From: Haplosporangium gracile
Taxonomy: Eukaryota > Mortierellomycota > Mortierellomycetes > Mortierellales > Mortierellaceae
Direction of reading: 5' to 3'
Assembly (NCBI GenBank): GCA_015499985.1
Contig: JAAAUF010000496.1
Coordinates: 7,605-30,741 of the forward strand
Length of the DNA: 23,137 bases
Position 1 is the stretch's first letter, and the number at the start of each line of letters is the position of its first letter. The position numbers were made by a program, and so were the translations under genes. Under the pieces are notes generated by a model that was not told the origin of the DNA, searched no databases, and was given only the letters and a program-made list of their open reading frames with translations. This document shows positions 1-9,963 of this stretch, in pieces.

Positions 1-36
1 AAAAAAAAAAAAAAAAAAAACTTCTAGAAGGCGCAG

Positions 37-42
37 TTTATT
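37..42 (-). terminator. AATAAA polyadenylation signal of the GT-like/lyase-like gene
   Basis: Read on the minus strand this is AATAAA, about 130 nt beyond the TAA stop at 175. The 20-A run at 1-20 becomes a T-run downstream of it on that strand. Position fits a 3' end signal; use of the site is not shown. Confidence 0.45.
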
Positions 43-174
43 TGGTTTTTTGGACAAAGAGGGTTCGATAAAGAGAATGAGGATGGTGGAGAATGGTACA
101 GAAAATGCAAAAGAAAATGGCGGTATATGTACAAAGAGCGGTCTCGCTCTTTTTTGAAAAAAAAAAAGTTAAGT

Positions 175-3100
175 TTACTCTACGACACCCAGCATCCAGA
201 AGGGTGGGACGCCGGTGCCAGGAAGCGAGCCTCCAAGCGAGTCCTGAAGATCTTGGTCGTCCTTGGCAAGGGCTTCAAAGACATTGGCCTCCAAGCCCAA
301 CTCGCCCCACTCAAGAACTCCTTCGTTCGAGGGATTGTAAGGCTTTCCACCACGGGCAGAGGTCGCTGGAGCCTGTCGACCTCCTTTCCAGTGGTCATCG
401 TTCGTCTTAGCAGCAGCAGCTGCGCCAGTCGCGCCAGCAATTTGCTTGTCGCCCTCTTGGATCAAAAGGGCGCGAGACGGCACGTGGTCATAGTTGGTGC
501 GTGCGGTGTACAGCAAGGCGTCCATGGTCACCTTGCGCAGGCTTGAGGACCGGTAGTGATCCTGACGGACATAGTTACGGACAATGTCGCCCAGACGGTA
601 TCCGCGCTTGGATCGATGTCTCCACAGATCTGGAGCTGACGCCATACCAGAGTTGTCGATCATGCGCGTCAAAAGAGTCCAATACTGAAGGTTCAATGCC
701 GAGTATCTCTCTGTCAACTCTCCGACCGTGTAAAGAGGCTCGCCAGTACCATCAGGGACCAATGGCGGCGTTGACGAAGCCACCACAGGTTGTTGTTGTT
801 GGTGGTGCTGCTCCTGTTGTGATGGTGCCGAACCACCGTCGGCAAGATCCGCCTTCTGTTCCAGACCGGGCGAGGGCTTCTTGCGTTCATACTCATCCTC
901 CTCCTCCGCCAAGGGATCGACCTGGTTGTTGTCATGGTTGGGCGTGGCATCCTTACTGCTCATCATCGAATCCTTCAACATCGAGCCAAGATCGCGAGGG
1001 CGCGAAATCGACTGGTCCAAGCTTAAGTCCAGATCATCATTCTCCTCGTCGATATACATGCCTGCCAACTCCTGACCAGAAACATCCGTCGCCGCGCCAC
1101 CGGGTTGCAAAAGTCCAGCCATTAACTGACGGGTCGCATAGGCGTTCTCAAAGGGCATCTTGATCTTTCCATCCTGGACAATCATAAACTGACGTCCGAC
1201 GCGCATACGGCAGCGGTTGACAACTCGAAGGAACAGGCGAACATCATCGGTGATCGCAGCCAGTGCCGCAACATGAAGATCCATGAACGACGAACGGTGG
1301 TCCCCTTGCTTGGCGTACATGATTCCCTCGGGAGAGTTGACCAAGTGCTCCAACCAGGTCGAAAAGACAAGCGACAACTGAATGTACTCGTTCTGCGTCA
1401 AAACGTGGATGCGATGGAGCATGCGAACAGAGTCCAGGAAGGCGGGCATGGTGTCGGCCTTCAATAGATCCTTTGGAATCGTCAACAGTGGGCGAGACGC
1501 CAGGATGCCCTCCTTCTTGGGAATGACACGAGGAAGGCGGTTCAAGGCAGGGAAGGAGTAGCCGTGATCCAGCAAGTATCCAGTTTCCTCGGTCGTGGGG
1601 TGGGCAGGGACGTATTGGTCGTGTTCCTGAAGCAAGGTTGTCCGAACAATGTTGGCCGCCGCGCGAGCAAAAGTCTCATTTCCTGTAAAGTAGTGAGCCA
1701 AAGTGAGCGTCGTCACCTCGTTATAAAGACCCTGAAGAGTAATGACCTTGGACGACCCATCCTCGTTGGTGGGGGACGGGGCAGACTTGGGGATGATAGG
1801 CTTTCCAAGACCGTCAGCAGGGTAGATGATCAAATCCTCAGCAGACGCCTTCTTGAGAAGGTTGAGGCGACTAGAAAGAACGCTGTCGGCCTTGGACTGA
1901 AGCTCCTGTACCATGCGCGTCACTCCGGACTCGCCAATCCAGTACTTTTGACGGTTTGCCATCAAGATGTCGTCCTTATAGACAAGAAGGTCATTCGATC
2001 GAAAGGTCTTGCGTGCGATCCTCTCGTCAATTCCGTCAATCAAGTCCTGAATAGCCAGGAGACGATTGTAGGCACGGATGGCAGCTGACTGGCGAGTGTT
2101 CTCCTCCTGAGAGCGCTTTCCAGAGAAGAGGCGGAAGACCCATCCGACAGTCTTGAAGTCAGCCTTGTCAGGAATAGACTCGCGCTCCCTGGGTTCCCAC
2201 GAGACCGAGGGCTTGCTGATCTTTCCTCGTTCCAGTGCGCCTAATCTCCACAGCAGCTCCAACTAGACATAGTTCAGAATGGTTCCAATGGAAGGGTGGG
2301 TATGTGTGAGAAACCTGGTAGCACAAACACCATTCATTCTACGTTCACATAGATAAAGAGCATACCTTGGATCGACGGCCATATCGCATATCAGGGTTGT
2401 ATACATCCTCGGCGTCGTTCCTGAAAATGATCTGAGGCTCCTCCTTCGAGTTGGGTCGGGTGTCGACTCCCTTCAAAAGTTGCGAGTTGTCGACCAGACG
2501 GGCCATGGGCACTACAAAGTACTTGAGCACCTCGCCATGTTTCCGGATCGAGTGCTTAATCTCCTCCATGGCATTCTTGGTCAAGAATGAGTTTCCGTCA
2601 AATGCAAAGATCCAGCGAGCGTCCACGTTTGACTTTCCATGCTGAACAGCAATATTACGACCACCATTCTATGAAAAAAAAAGAAAGACCGTTAGTAAAC
2701 TAGAACTTATCCACCGTGACCAATAATGTCACCATTTTTGTTTGTTTGTTTGGATCTATGGCATATATCCTTGCATGTATCTATCTGTCCCGTCTGTGTG
2801 TGCTTGACTGTTCTGACTCTCCTTTTCTGTCCTTTTGTTCTTTTTTTCCATTGTCCCCTCATCTCCCCTTTCTCCCTTTCTGGTTCAATGAGTTTGAGGC
2901 TGACCTGGCTGTCATCTCCTGAACATTTTTTTTAAGCCCATGTGTCTGTGTGTGTGTCTGTATGTGTGTGTGTCTGTGTATGAGTATGTAGTCACAGCAT
3001 ATCAAAATGGGAGTTTTGCGCATGTGGACACGTTAGGGTGGTACCTGACGCCGGTCTCCAAGAGAGAGAGAGAAAAAAAAGGCGTAGGACAAGGAGGAGG

Positions 3101-4607
3101 GGGCGCAAGGTAGGGGGAGGAGCAGTAAAAAGTCGAGAGAAAGACGGAAAGAGGAGAGATGGAAAGGGAGAGAAAAAGAAAGAAAGGGAGATATCGCCAA
3201 CGAAAGGAGAGAGGAGAAAGAAAATAAACAACTTACGTTGTTCATGGCATATCTGTTCTTGTCATGGTAGGTATAGTCCAGAACTCTGAGTTTGGCGACC
3301 TTGGAAAAAGTCGAGTAGTCGTCGGAGGAGAAAAAGTCCGGCTCTGGGAAATCCTCGAGCTTGAAGTCTTGCTTGAGATACTCTGACTCGACAAAGGGCA
3401 CAAGGAAGTACTCTTGGCGATGGTGCTCGAGCAACTGAATGATGGAGGACTCTGCCTGGGGGTCAACTATCCGGTTGAGGACCCATATTTTGCGGGTGTT
3501 GTTGAACTCGGGCTCGTGCTCGAGGATAAAGCGGACGTTGGAGAGAGTCTGACCAGGGCGATGACGAGGGGGCAGATCATTGCCCAGGATGCGGTACAAC
3601 ACAATCGATTCAGGGTCAATCGTCTTGGGACCCATCCTGGAGTCAGGCGAGTTGCCGTTGTCTGTGCGATCGATTGAGTCGGGATTTAAGCCGCCAAGAC
3701 CATGTTCCCCCTGGTGTTTCTTGCTGTTGTCGGAAGGCGAGTTGTTGTTGTCGGAGCCATTCTCGCTCTTACCGTCGCTGCTGCTGTCATCAATGTTGTT
3801 CGAATCTCTCCAGGCACGGTCGTCGTCCCGCTCTTGCTCCAGGGCCCGCTGGCGCTCCAGCTCCTGGGCCTGTTGCCGTGACTTGTCGAGGGGGTAGTCA
3901 AAGTCGTATCTGTACCTGTCATGGTTGCTGGGTTGTCGGTGGGCGGGATCGGACTGTTGGTGGCGAGACTGCCATGAAGGAATGGCGGGTTGGAGGTAGA
4001 TGAGCGAGAAGAGGACGATTAAGCTGAGGATCAGACCCAAGCCGATCACTCGTCTGTTGAGAAGTCGTTTCCGGAGTGAGCGGATACGGGAGGATGTTGA
4101 GGAGGAGGAAGGGTAGTAGACAAAGTGCTTGTCGACAAGGGCAGAGGGGATTTGATCGCTCTGGGTGCTGCTGTTGCTGAGGGTGTGGTGGTGTCTTGAG
4201 GTGTGTCCGTCATGATGGATGTGGTGGTTATGGTGGTTATCATGATGCTTGTCTCCTCTGTTTCCTCCTGTCCCACCTCGGATACCGTTGACGAGGGAAG
4301 CAGCAGTGGCGGCGGCGACAGAGGCGATTGTGGTTGGGCGGACGGAGGCAGTGGTTGTGTTTGAGGAGTAAAAATTGCTGGAGCTGAGGCTGTTGCCGTT
4401 GGGACTATTGCCCGTCGAGGCGGGCATGCCAGTTGTTGTGTAGTGGTGGTTATTAGGAGAGTTGTTATTGTTGTTGCTTCTGCGAGAATATGGAGGAGGA
4501 TCCTGCGGAAGGACCATGCCAGGAAAGAGTGGCGGAGGAGAGGGAGAAGTGGATCTTGAGGACGCTGCTGATGAGCGATAGAAGGCTCTTGTGCTGGGGG
4601 TGGTCAT
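175..4607 (-). CDS. Type II membrane protein: glycosyltransferase-like domain fused to alginate-lyase-like domain (1253 aa)
   Basis: Exons run on the minus strand at 4607-3237, 2668-2366 and 2262-175. Both introns are GT..AG and phase 0. An in-frame stop directly precedes the ATG. Residues 1-185 are cytosolic low complexity (Ser/Asn/His-rich) with a PPPY motif at 37-40 and a His-rich run at 121-141. A single membrane anchor lies at about 187-205, flanked by basic residues, followed by a charged stem to about 328. Residues 329-575 form a glycosyltransferase-like domain (YRILGNDLPPRH, NGGRNIAVQHG, FAFDGN at 478-483, YGRRSK then LELLWRLG). I recall the same motifs in bacterial capsule-type proteins. 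Residues of about 646-918 and 1067-1158 resemble an alginate-lyase (alpha/alpha) domain, with GDHR at 878-881 where lyases usually carry Asn-Asn-His-Gly. A disordered stretch of about 130 residues separates the two parts. Topology suggests a Golgi or cell-surface glycan enzyme. Substrate is unknown; uronic-acid wall polymers are an inference. Confidence 0.85.
2669..3236 (-). other. Long intron 1 of the GT-like/lyase-like gene
   Basis: This 568-nt intron is the longest in the window; the others are about 90-320 nt. The donor is GTAAGT at 3236-3231 and the acceptor is AG at 2670-2669. On the plus strand it holds a (TG)-rich run with interruptions at about 2941-2985 and a purine-rich block at about 3059-3200. 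No coding exon was recognised inside it: the flanking residues join directly as MNN then NGGRN. Confidence 0.85.
4185..4247 (-). other. Histidine-rich cytosolic tract in the GT-like/lyase-like protein
   Basis: Residues 121-141 contain twelve histidines among twenty-one residues, with Asp and Asn between them. It lies on the predicted cytosolic side of the membrane anchor. It is a compositional feature; metal binding is possible but not shown. Confidence 0.7.
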
Positions 4608-4749
4608 TTATGACATGAACACTTTTTGAAGAGTAGTTGAGCTGAGAGGAAGAAGGGAAGGAAAGGAGATAAGAGCAGCGTTGAGTAGAGTGGAGGTTAG
4701 AGTGGGGAGTGAAAGGATGCAATGAAAGAGAAGCGATGAAAGAAGAAGA

Positions 4750-4794
4750 AAGGAAGGAAGGAAGGAAGGAAGGAAGGAAGGAAGGAAGGAAGGA
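4750..4794. repeat. (AAGG)n microsatellite
   Basis: About eleven uninterrupted AAGG units, read as CCTT on the minus strand. The run begins about 143 bp upstream of the ATG at 4607, so it falls in the leader or promoter of the GT-like/lyase-like gene. It ends in a purine-rich zone that continues to about 5100. Confidence 0.9.
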
Positions 4795-5232
4795 GTAATG
4801 AAAGAAAGAAGGTCAAGGGAGTAGGAGATACACAGTTCACAGTTGTGTAAGTAGGTAAGTGGTAAGTGGTAAGTAATAAGTGTGAAATAAATAATAGTAA
4901 TAATAATGATACTATGTGATATCTTCTCCTGGCTGAGTAGTTGGAAACAAACAAAGAAAAAAAAAAAAGCAACAAAAGTGAAGGAGTGAAAAAGAGAAGA
5001 AAGAGAAAGAAGAAGGAGAAAAGATAAAAGCGAAACGAAGGAAGAAGAACAAAGACAAAGGGACGACCAAGAAAAGAAGCGAGGAACACACAGAACAGGA
5101 AGAAGAAGAAGACCAAGTGGTAGTTACCATGATTTATTTTTAGACGAGGACACATAGCTACACCGTCCTCGACTGAATACAACCCACAAACAACATCTGT
5201 TTCTTTGCCCTTTAAGCTCAGTTACAGTAATG

Positions 5233-5260
5233 ACACGACACACACACACACACATACATA
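5233..5260. repeat. (CA)n microsatellite
   Basis: Alternating ACACAC run ending in CATACATA, directly beside the hairpin at 5262-5279. Confidence 0.8.
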
Positions 5261-5261
5261 C

Positions 5262-5279
5262 CACTGCCCTGTGGCAGTG
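5262..5279. repeat. Perfect 7-bp inverted repeat with 4-nt loop
   Basis: CACTGCC and GGCAGTG are separated by CTGT. It could fold as a short hairpin in RNA or serve as a palindromic binding site. No T-run follows and no gene end is nearby, so function is unknown. Confidence 0.6.
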
Positions 5280-6364
5280 ATCATTGCTCTTCCTAGTTAT
5301 CTTTTACTCTTTTTTCTTCTCTCTTTGCGTCGCATGAGAGTGTGAATAAAGGGGTGTAGAGGAAGGGGATGGATTGTAGCCATCAATTCGTCGCTGGTCA
5401 TTCAGTCTCTCCAATCGGCCACTACGTCCAATCGCTCGTTCGTTCCTTCAATCGTTGCGCAACAGAGATTGAAAGAGACTACATACTCAGCCTCAAGTTC
5501 ATCAAAAAGTAAGATAATGGGCTGAAGAGCGAAGGAAGAGTCGGTTGTTAGTAGTTATCCTGAATAAAATATAAATATGAAATGACATGCTTTTAAATGG
5601 TAGGGGCAGTAAGGCAGCATTGGGAATATCAAGGAGTGTATATAACCAACTGCTTACTGCTAGCAGCAGTAAAGGTCAAGCATGATGGCCTACAAAAAAG
5701 CAGGCGACTGGAGGAGCCTGTGGCACCCATATGGTCCGTCCGAGTGTGTGGCGGTAAGAAACAAAAAAACCTCTTTTTTATTCAATTGACAAAAAACTCT
5801 CTGTCAGGGTGAACAACTGAAGTGTCTTTTTCTTCGCTATCTCGTCGTGGGGCTGAATATTTTCACACTGCAGGGGTCCCTCATTTTCCCAGCCTTTCCC
5901 TTTTTTTTTTTCTCTTGACCAAGACAAAAAAAACGCGAGATACAAAGAACGAGACCGCCAAAGAACGCAAGGAAGGGACGAGGGTATATTGGGAGGTGTG
6001 CGGGCATGAACCGTAAAAAAAAGAAGGAAGCAACGCCAATGGTCCAAGACATGATGTTTGTTCCTGGCCATAAAAGAAGAAGAAAAAAACGCCGAGTAGC
6101 AACCAACAACAGAAGCAAAACAAGGGCGATGAAAATATGCCTGTCTGCCTTGCCTTTTCTGCTTTTTTTGTTTTTCGCTTTCTATTTGGGTTCCGCGGGC
6201 TGTGGCATCCCCCTTCTCCTCCGCCGAACACATACGCACCCCTTGATATGCGGAAGAAACTAAGTTTGTACACAGTAGGCAGCAGACAGCACACATCCAT
6301 CCCCCTTGTCATGTTGTGATCATGGCTTTGCTTTTTATTTTTCTTTGTTACCGAGAATTGGCTA

Positions 6365-6411
6365 TTTGTTGTTGTTGTTGTTGTTGTTGTTATTGTTGTT
6401 GTTGTTGTTGA
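6365..6411. repeat. (TTG)n trinucleotide microsatellite
   Basis: About fifteen TTG units interrupted once by ATT. It produces poly-Leu or poly-Asn runs in spurious translations. It lies inside the gene-free stretch. Confidence 0.9.
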
Positions 6412-6517
6412 TGATGTCCTGTCCGCTGTTCCCCTCACATGCCATCATGCCCTTCGCTCTCCTTCTCCTTCTTCTCTCATTCCCAAATAAATACCAAACA
6501 TCTCGCTTCAAACAACT

Positions 6518-6540
6518 CTGATCAGCGTTTCGCTGATCAG
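6518..6540. repeat. Perfect 10-bp inverted repeat with 3-nt loop
   Basis: CTGATCAGCG at 6518-6527 and CGCTGATCAG at 6531-6540 flank TTT. Each arm contains the smaller palindrome CTGATCAG, and a further TGATCA follows at 6541-6546 region. It is the strongest local palindrome I noticed in the window. It could be a protein-binding palindrome or an RNA hairpin. Confidence 0.75.
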
Positions 6541-8247
6541 TGATCAACTGGAAAATCCAAGGCGAGACTCTATTTGTCAACACATTTTAATCACTGCCCT
6601 ATCCACGTTAGCTACCCTGTTCACCTACCTACAAGCAATGCTTGCGGACGTGCTTGCAGGCCAATACCATTCCTACCCATGTCTTTTCTCTTCTTTACCC
6701 CTGCCTATTAAACGGGCGAAGAGAACGCTATAATTAGCAAAGTGAAAAAAATACCCGCACGAAATCCGCATAACAGATGTGAAAGAAACAGATGCCCTAT
6801 TTTTTTTTCTCTTCCCCCCTTCACTTCTGCACTTCTGCCCTTCCTCCCCTTCACAGCAACAGCAGTTTGCTGAATAGCCTATATCACCATACTACCCCCT
6901 TCCTTCGCTCCCCCTTTGTTTCTAGATACTCTAGGATAGTTCAAAAAATTGAGGCCGGCAATGCCACACACACAAAACACAAGCGTTCTCACCCACTTGT
7001 ATGATGCCATTTTTTATTTTAACTCGGGAAACTCCAGAAACACAAAACAAAACGATAAGGCGGCGTGCCCAGAGGGGGCTGTGATGATTGATAAGTTACC
7101 AAGAATACACTAAGCATACCTTTTGTTATTATGATTCCCCAGTCAGGGTCCAGTATCGCCTCTTTCTTCTCAAGCCCAAGAACGACAAGAAAAATGTTTA
7201 AAAACAACTTGTTCTCTGAAGCTTCGCGAACATTGCCTCTCAGGGTTACCGCAAGAACATTTACCTACTACTTGCATAGTACATCGTTCATTCTCCTCGT
7301 TCTCTCGTTTCTTTTTCTCAAAATGCTGTTTTAGCTTGTTTATTTTTTGCCCCTTTTTTTGTCTCTCGTTGTTCTGGTACCTGACTTTTTTGTTGCATGA
7401 TCATATACATATATATTTTTTTGCCACCATCGATTGCTTTTACACAGCAAGACAAAAAACGCCTTTATTTCCCTTCCTCTTTTATGGCGCGAATATCCCC
7501 AGCTTCAAAACATAATGATGATGGATGATGATGCTCTACGGTATTGCCTTGCTGCTCACATGTATTACGGAGAGGACACGCGATGGATCTTTTCCTTTCT
7601 TTTTGGACCTGAAATGACAATTTGTTTCTCTTTTCCCAACCCAACCTCCCACTCCATGACAAATTGGATAAATAGACAGATAGATGAATTGGTTTTTGGG
7701 GGAAGGATGGAGGGAGGAGGAGGGGTCGAAGATGAAATGACATATTCGGCATTTGGTACAGAATATGCATGCGTATTTAAAACCAATGTGAGCACAAAAG
7801 AAGAGCGAGAGATGATGATGAAAGGGTCCTGGGAACTGTAGCTCTCCCAGGTGAAGGGGCATGGAGCAGGGAAGTACATGCAGGAAAAAGGTGTACTGGT
7901 TGGTGCAGCCTTTTTTTCCCTTCCCAGGTAATAAACGCAAGGGAGTCGTCGTTGATTCTTAATTTCTTAATTACCATCGTTCCTTTTCATTAACATTTTG
8001 CGCCTAAAACGATCATAAAAGAGAGCCGACACAAATATGACTGACAATTCCTTCGTTTTGGCATATGAAATGTGTAAAACAAAATGCGCTAGGCTATTCG
8101 CAATAATGAATCATGAAAAGAAGAACTACGCTTCAAGCACTAGACTGCCGAGCAATATCGCACGCGAAAATGAACAAAAAGGAAATCATCGAAAAAAGGC
8201 GCGCGATTCCCCTACAACCTAGAGAGAGAGAACCCACACACGTCTTC

Positions 8248-9717
8248 TTAGTAACCTCCATTCCTCGAGTTCTTGGGCTTGCGCGACGAGTTGTCAAATG
8301 TGCCATAGGGTGGAGGATCACGCGATCCGCTGCCAGTTCCAGTTCCACTTCCAAGATCTTCATTCAAGAGACCCTCCTGCTGAGCACGCACCAAAGTCTG
8401 TGCTCGGACCTGGTCCGCCAACACCTCATAATGCAGCTGGCGCTCCCGCTGCAAGCGAGCCTGCTCAATATGGCGATCGACTTGCTGAGCATCCAACAGT
8501 GCCTTGACCAAAGATTCCTCTCCGTCCGCGTGCTCCCGCTGGTATCTCTGTTTGTCGAATCGGTGGAACAACACCGCTGCTCCCAGCAAGCTGACCAGCT
8601 ATAAGCAAGGGTTCATGTTCGTTCGTAAAGGAGAGTACACAGATATATGTTTAAATTAATGACCATATTTGCATTGGGTAAAAAACGTGCTCGTGTACCT
8701 TCAAAGCCCAAACAGTTAAAGTTGAGCTAAGAGGTTACCTCAATGCCTCCAAGGATGGCTCCGATGACCCCGATGGCTTGCAGACTGTCCTGGAAGGCGG
8801 TCTGGATGTTCTCTCGGCATCCAGCAGTGTAGCGACGGTCAATGGCACAGGTGAAGGGCACAGCTCTGTCCAACACATGCTCAAATCCACAACATTGGAA
8901 CTATCAACATAATCGTCGATATTGGAAAGCATTTTCAGTAGTAAGTCACCGGGACAAAACAACCAATGCCACTTCAAACAACGAGTACGTTTCAAAGATT
9001 AGCCCCTGGGCTAGCACCACACGCTTACAAAGCTCTCGAGGTCGAGGATGACACGGGGATCAGAGCGGAAGACCCGATTCCAGGCATCGTCCAACACCTC
9101 CGTTCCTTGGTTTCGGTAGACAAATGCAATAGCGCCGACAGTGATCTGGAGAGCAATGGCAATCAACAGGATCAGGCCGTGGACCCAAAGGATCCAGCGC
9201 TTCTCGTTCATGACTCCATAATAGCCTAAGAAAGAGACAAGCGAGATCGTCGCGCCGAGGACCAGGATCAGATGTGGCAGGAGCGTCGAAGTGACAAAAA
9301 TTGCCGCAGGTGCAAAGTAGACAAATGTACCTATTAAGTAGATGCCGAGGAGGTTCCTTTTGTGAGTAAGGTGGAGCAGATGATGTTGGTTGTTCTTTGG
9401 AGAAGAACATGAGACACGACGAAGGAAGGCGAGGAGCCTGTTTTCACTTACCCACAAAAAGCAGGATCATTCCTACAAGCTACGAAAGATAACACAGGAT
9501 GGAACAAGACGTGGTTAGGACGTTTTTGTACCAGAGGCTGTGTTTTCTGGGGTCCTTGCACCCTTGTCTCAAGGTGGCCGTTGCAACGAAAAAGTAGACG
9601 ACAAGTCAGTCGACTTACGAGCGAGAGGAGATTCAGAACGGCGATGGCACTCTGCACCGGACCATAGGATCTCTGCACCGGACCATAGGACCTCTGCGGT
9701 CGAACGATTATGTACAT
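8248..9717 (-). CDS. Tetraspanin-like four-pass membrane protein (313 aa)
   Basis: Exons are 9717-9619, 9479-9452, 9330-9029, 8900-8739 and 8598-8248, all with GT..AG introns and continuous frame. The ATG sits in a good context (CCACCATGT). Four hydrophobic segments lie at about 24-48, 61-83, 88-114 and 180-207. The second extracellular loop at about 115-179 carries the tetraspanin hallmark FQCCGF (C146, C147, G148) and two more cysteines at about 161 and 171, so two disulfides are possible. The short loop between segments 1 and 2 also fits the family. The cytosolic C-terminal tail of about 105 residues is Gln/Arg/Glu-rich and helical-looking, then Gly/Ser-rich, with PPPY at 292-295. Exon 2 is only 28 nt. 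The N-terminus holds a duplicated RSYGPVQ. Tetraspanins organise membrane microdomains; which fungal subtype this is remains unclear. Confidence 0.9.
9650..9691 (-). repeat. 21-bp tandem duplication in tetraspanin exon 1
   Basis: Two adjacent 21-bp copies (9650-9670 and 9671-9691) differ at one terminal base. Together they encode RSYGPVQ twice in the cytosolic N-terminus just before the first membrane segment. The reading frame is kept. Confidence 0.95.
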
Positions 9718-9963
9718 GGTGGTTGTTCGTTTGTTTGTTGTGTTGTTTCGAATGTGTTTTGTTCAGATGGACGAAATGAACAATGGGTGTAATGGGGTGG
9801 AAAGAAAAAAAAAAGTGTATTGTAAAGTCTTGGCACTGTGTCCTGCGCCCAAAGCGAAAAAAAGCCCCGTGCTCGCTCACACATAGAGAATTATATATGT
9901 TGTGGAAGGTGTGTGAGACAAGTTCAGAAGAGTCGACTTTGTCCAGCGGAACCCGAGAGTCAA

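Larger units (their letters stand above)
4608..8247. other. 3.6-kb stretch without a convincing gene
   Basis: This separates the start of the GT-like/lyase-like gene from the stop of the tetraspanin gene, both on the minus strand. It must contain the 5' leader and promoter of the first and the 3' end of the second. Open frames here (for example 5778-6438 minus and 7434-7841 plus) are low complexity, overlap in several frames, show no recognisable family and lack convincing splice partners. I see purine/pyrimidine strand bias, microsatellites and two hairpins, but no tRNA, rRNA or transposon signature. A non-coding RNA cannot be excluded. Confidence 0.6.

Noticed and set aside
1..20. Poly(A) run at the window edge, considered as a retroelement tail
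   Set aside because: No element, target-site duplication or reverse-transcriptase sequence is adjacent. A simple A-run downstream of a gene is sufficient explanation.
501..1163. Plus-strand open frame of 220 aa
   Set aside because: It is the antisense shadow of exon 3 of the GT-like/lyase-like gene, whose minus-strand frame is longer and has domain similarity.
4697..5182. Minus-strand frame of 161 aa, Phe/Leu-rich, upstream of the GT-like/lyase-like gene
   Set aside because: It is a translation of purine-rich simple sequence, including the AAGG microsatellite. The hydrophobicity comes from TTC/CTT repeats, not from a conserved membrane protein.
5778..6438. Several overlapping minus-strand open frames of 93-185 aa
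   Set aside because: They overlap in different frames over the same low-complexity DNA (poly-Lys, poly-Phe/Leu, poly-Asn/Thr), match no family I recognise and have no splice partners. The openness reflects skewed composition.
7434..7841. Plus-strand open frame of 135 aa
   Set aside because: It has no recognisable domain, includes oligo-Met and oligo-Gly runs from simple repeats, and overlaps equally long antisense frames.
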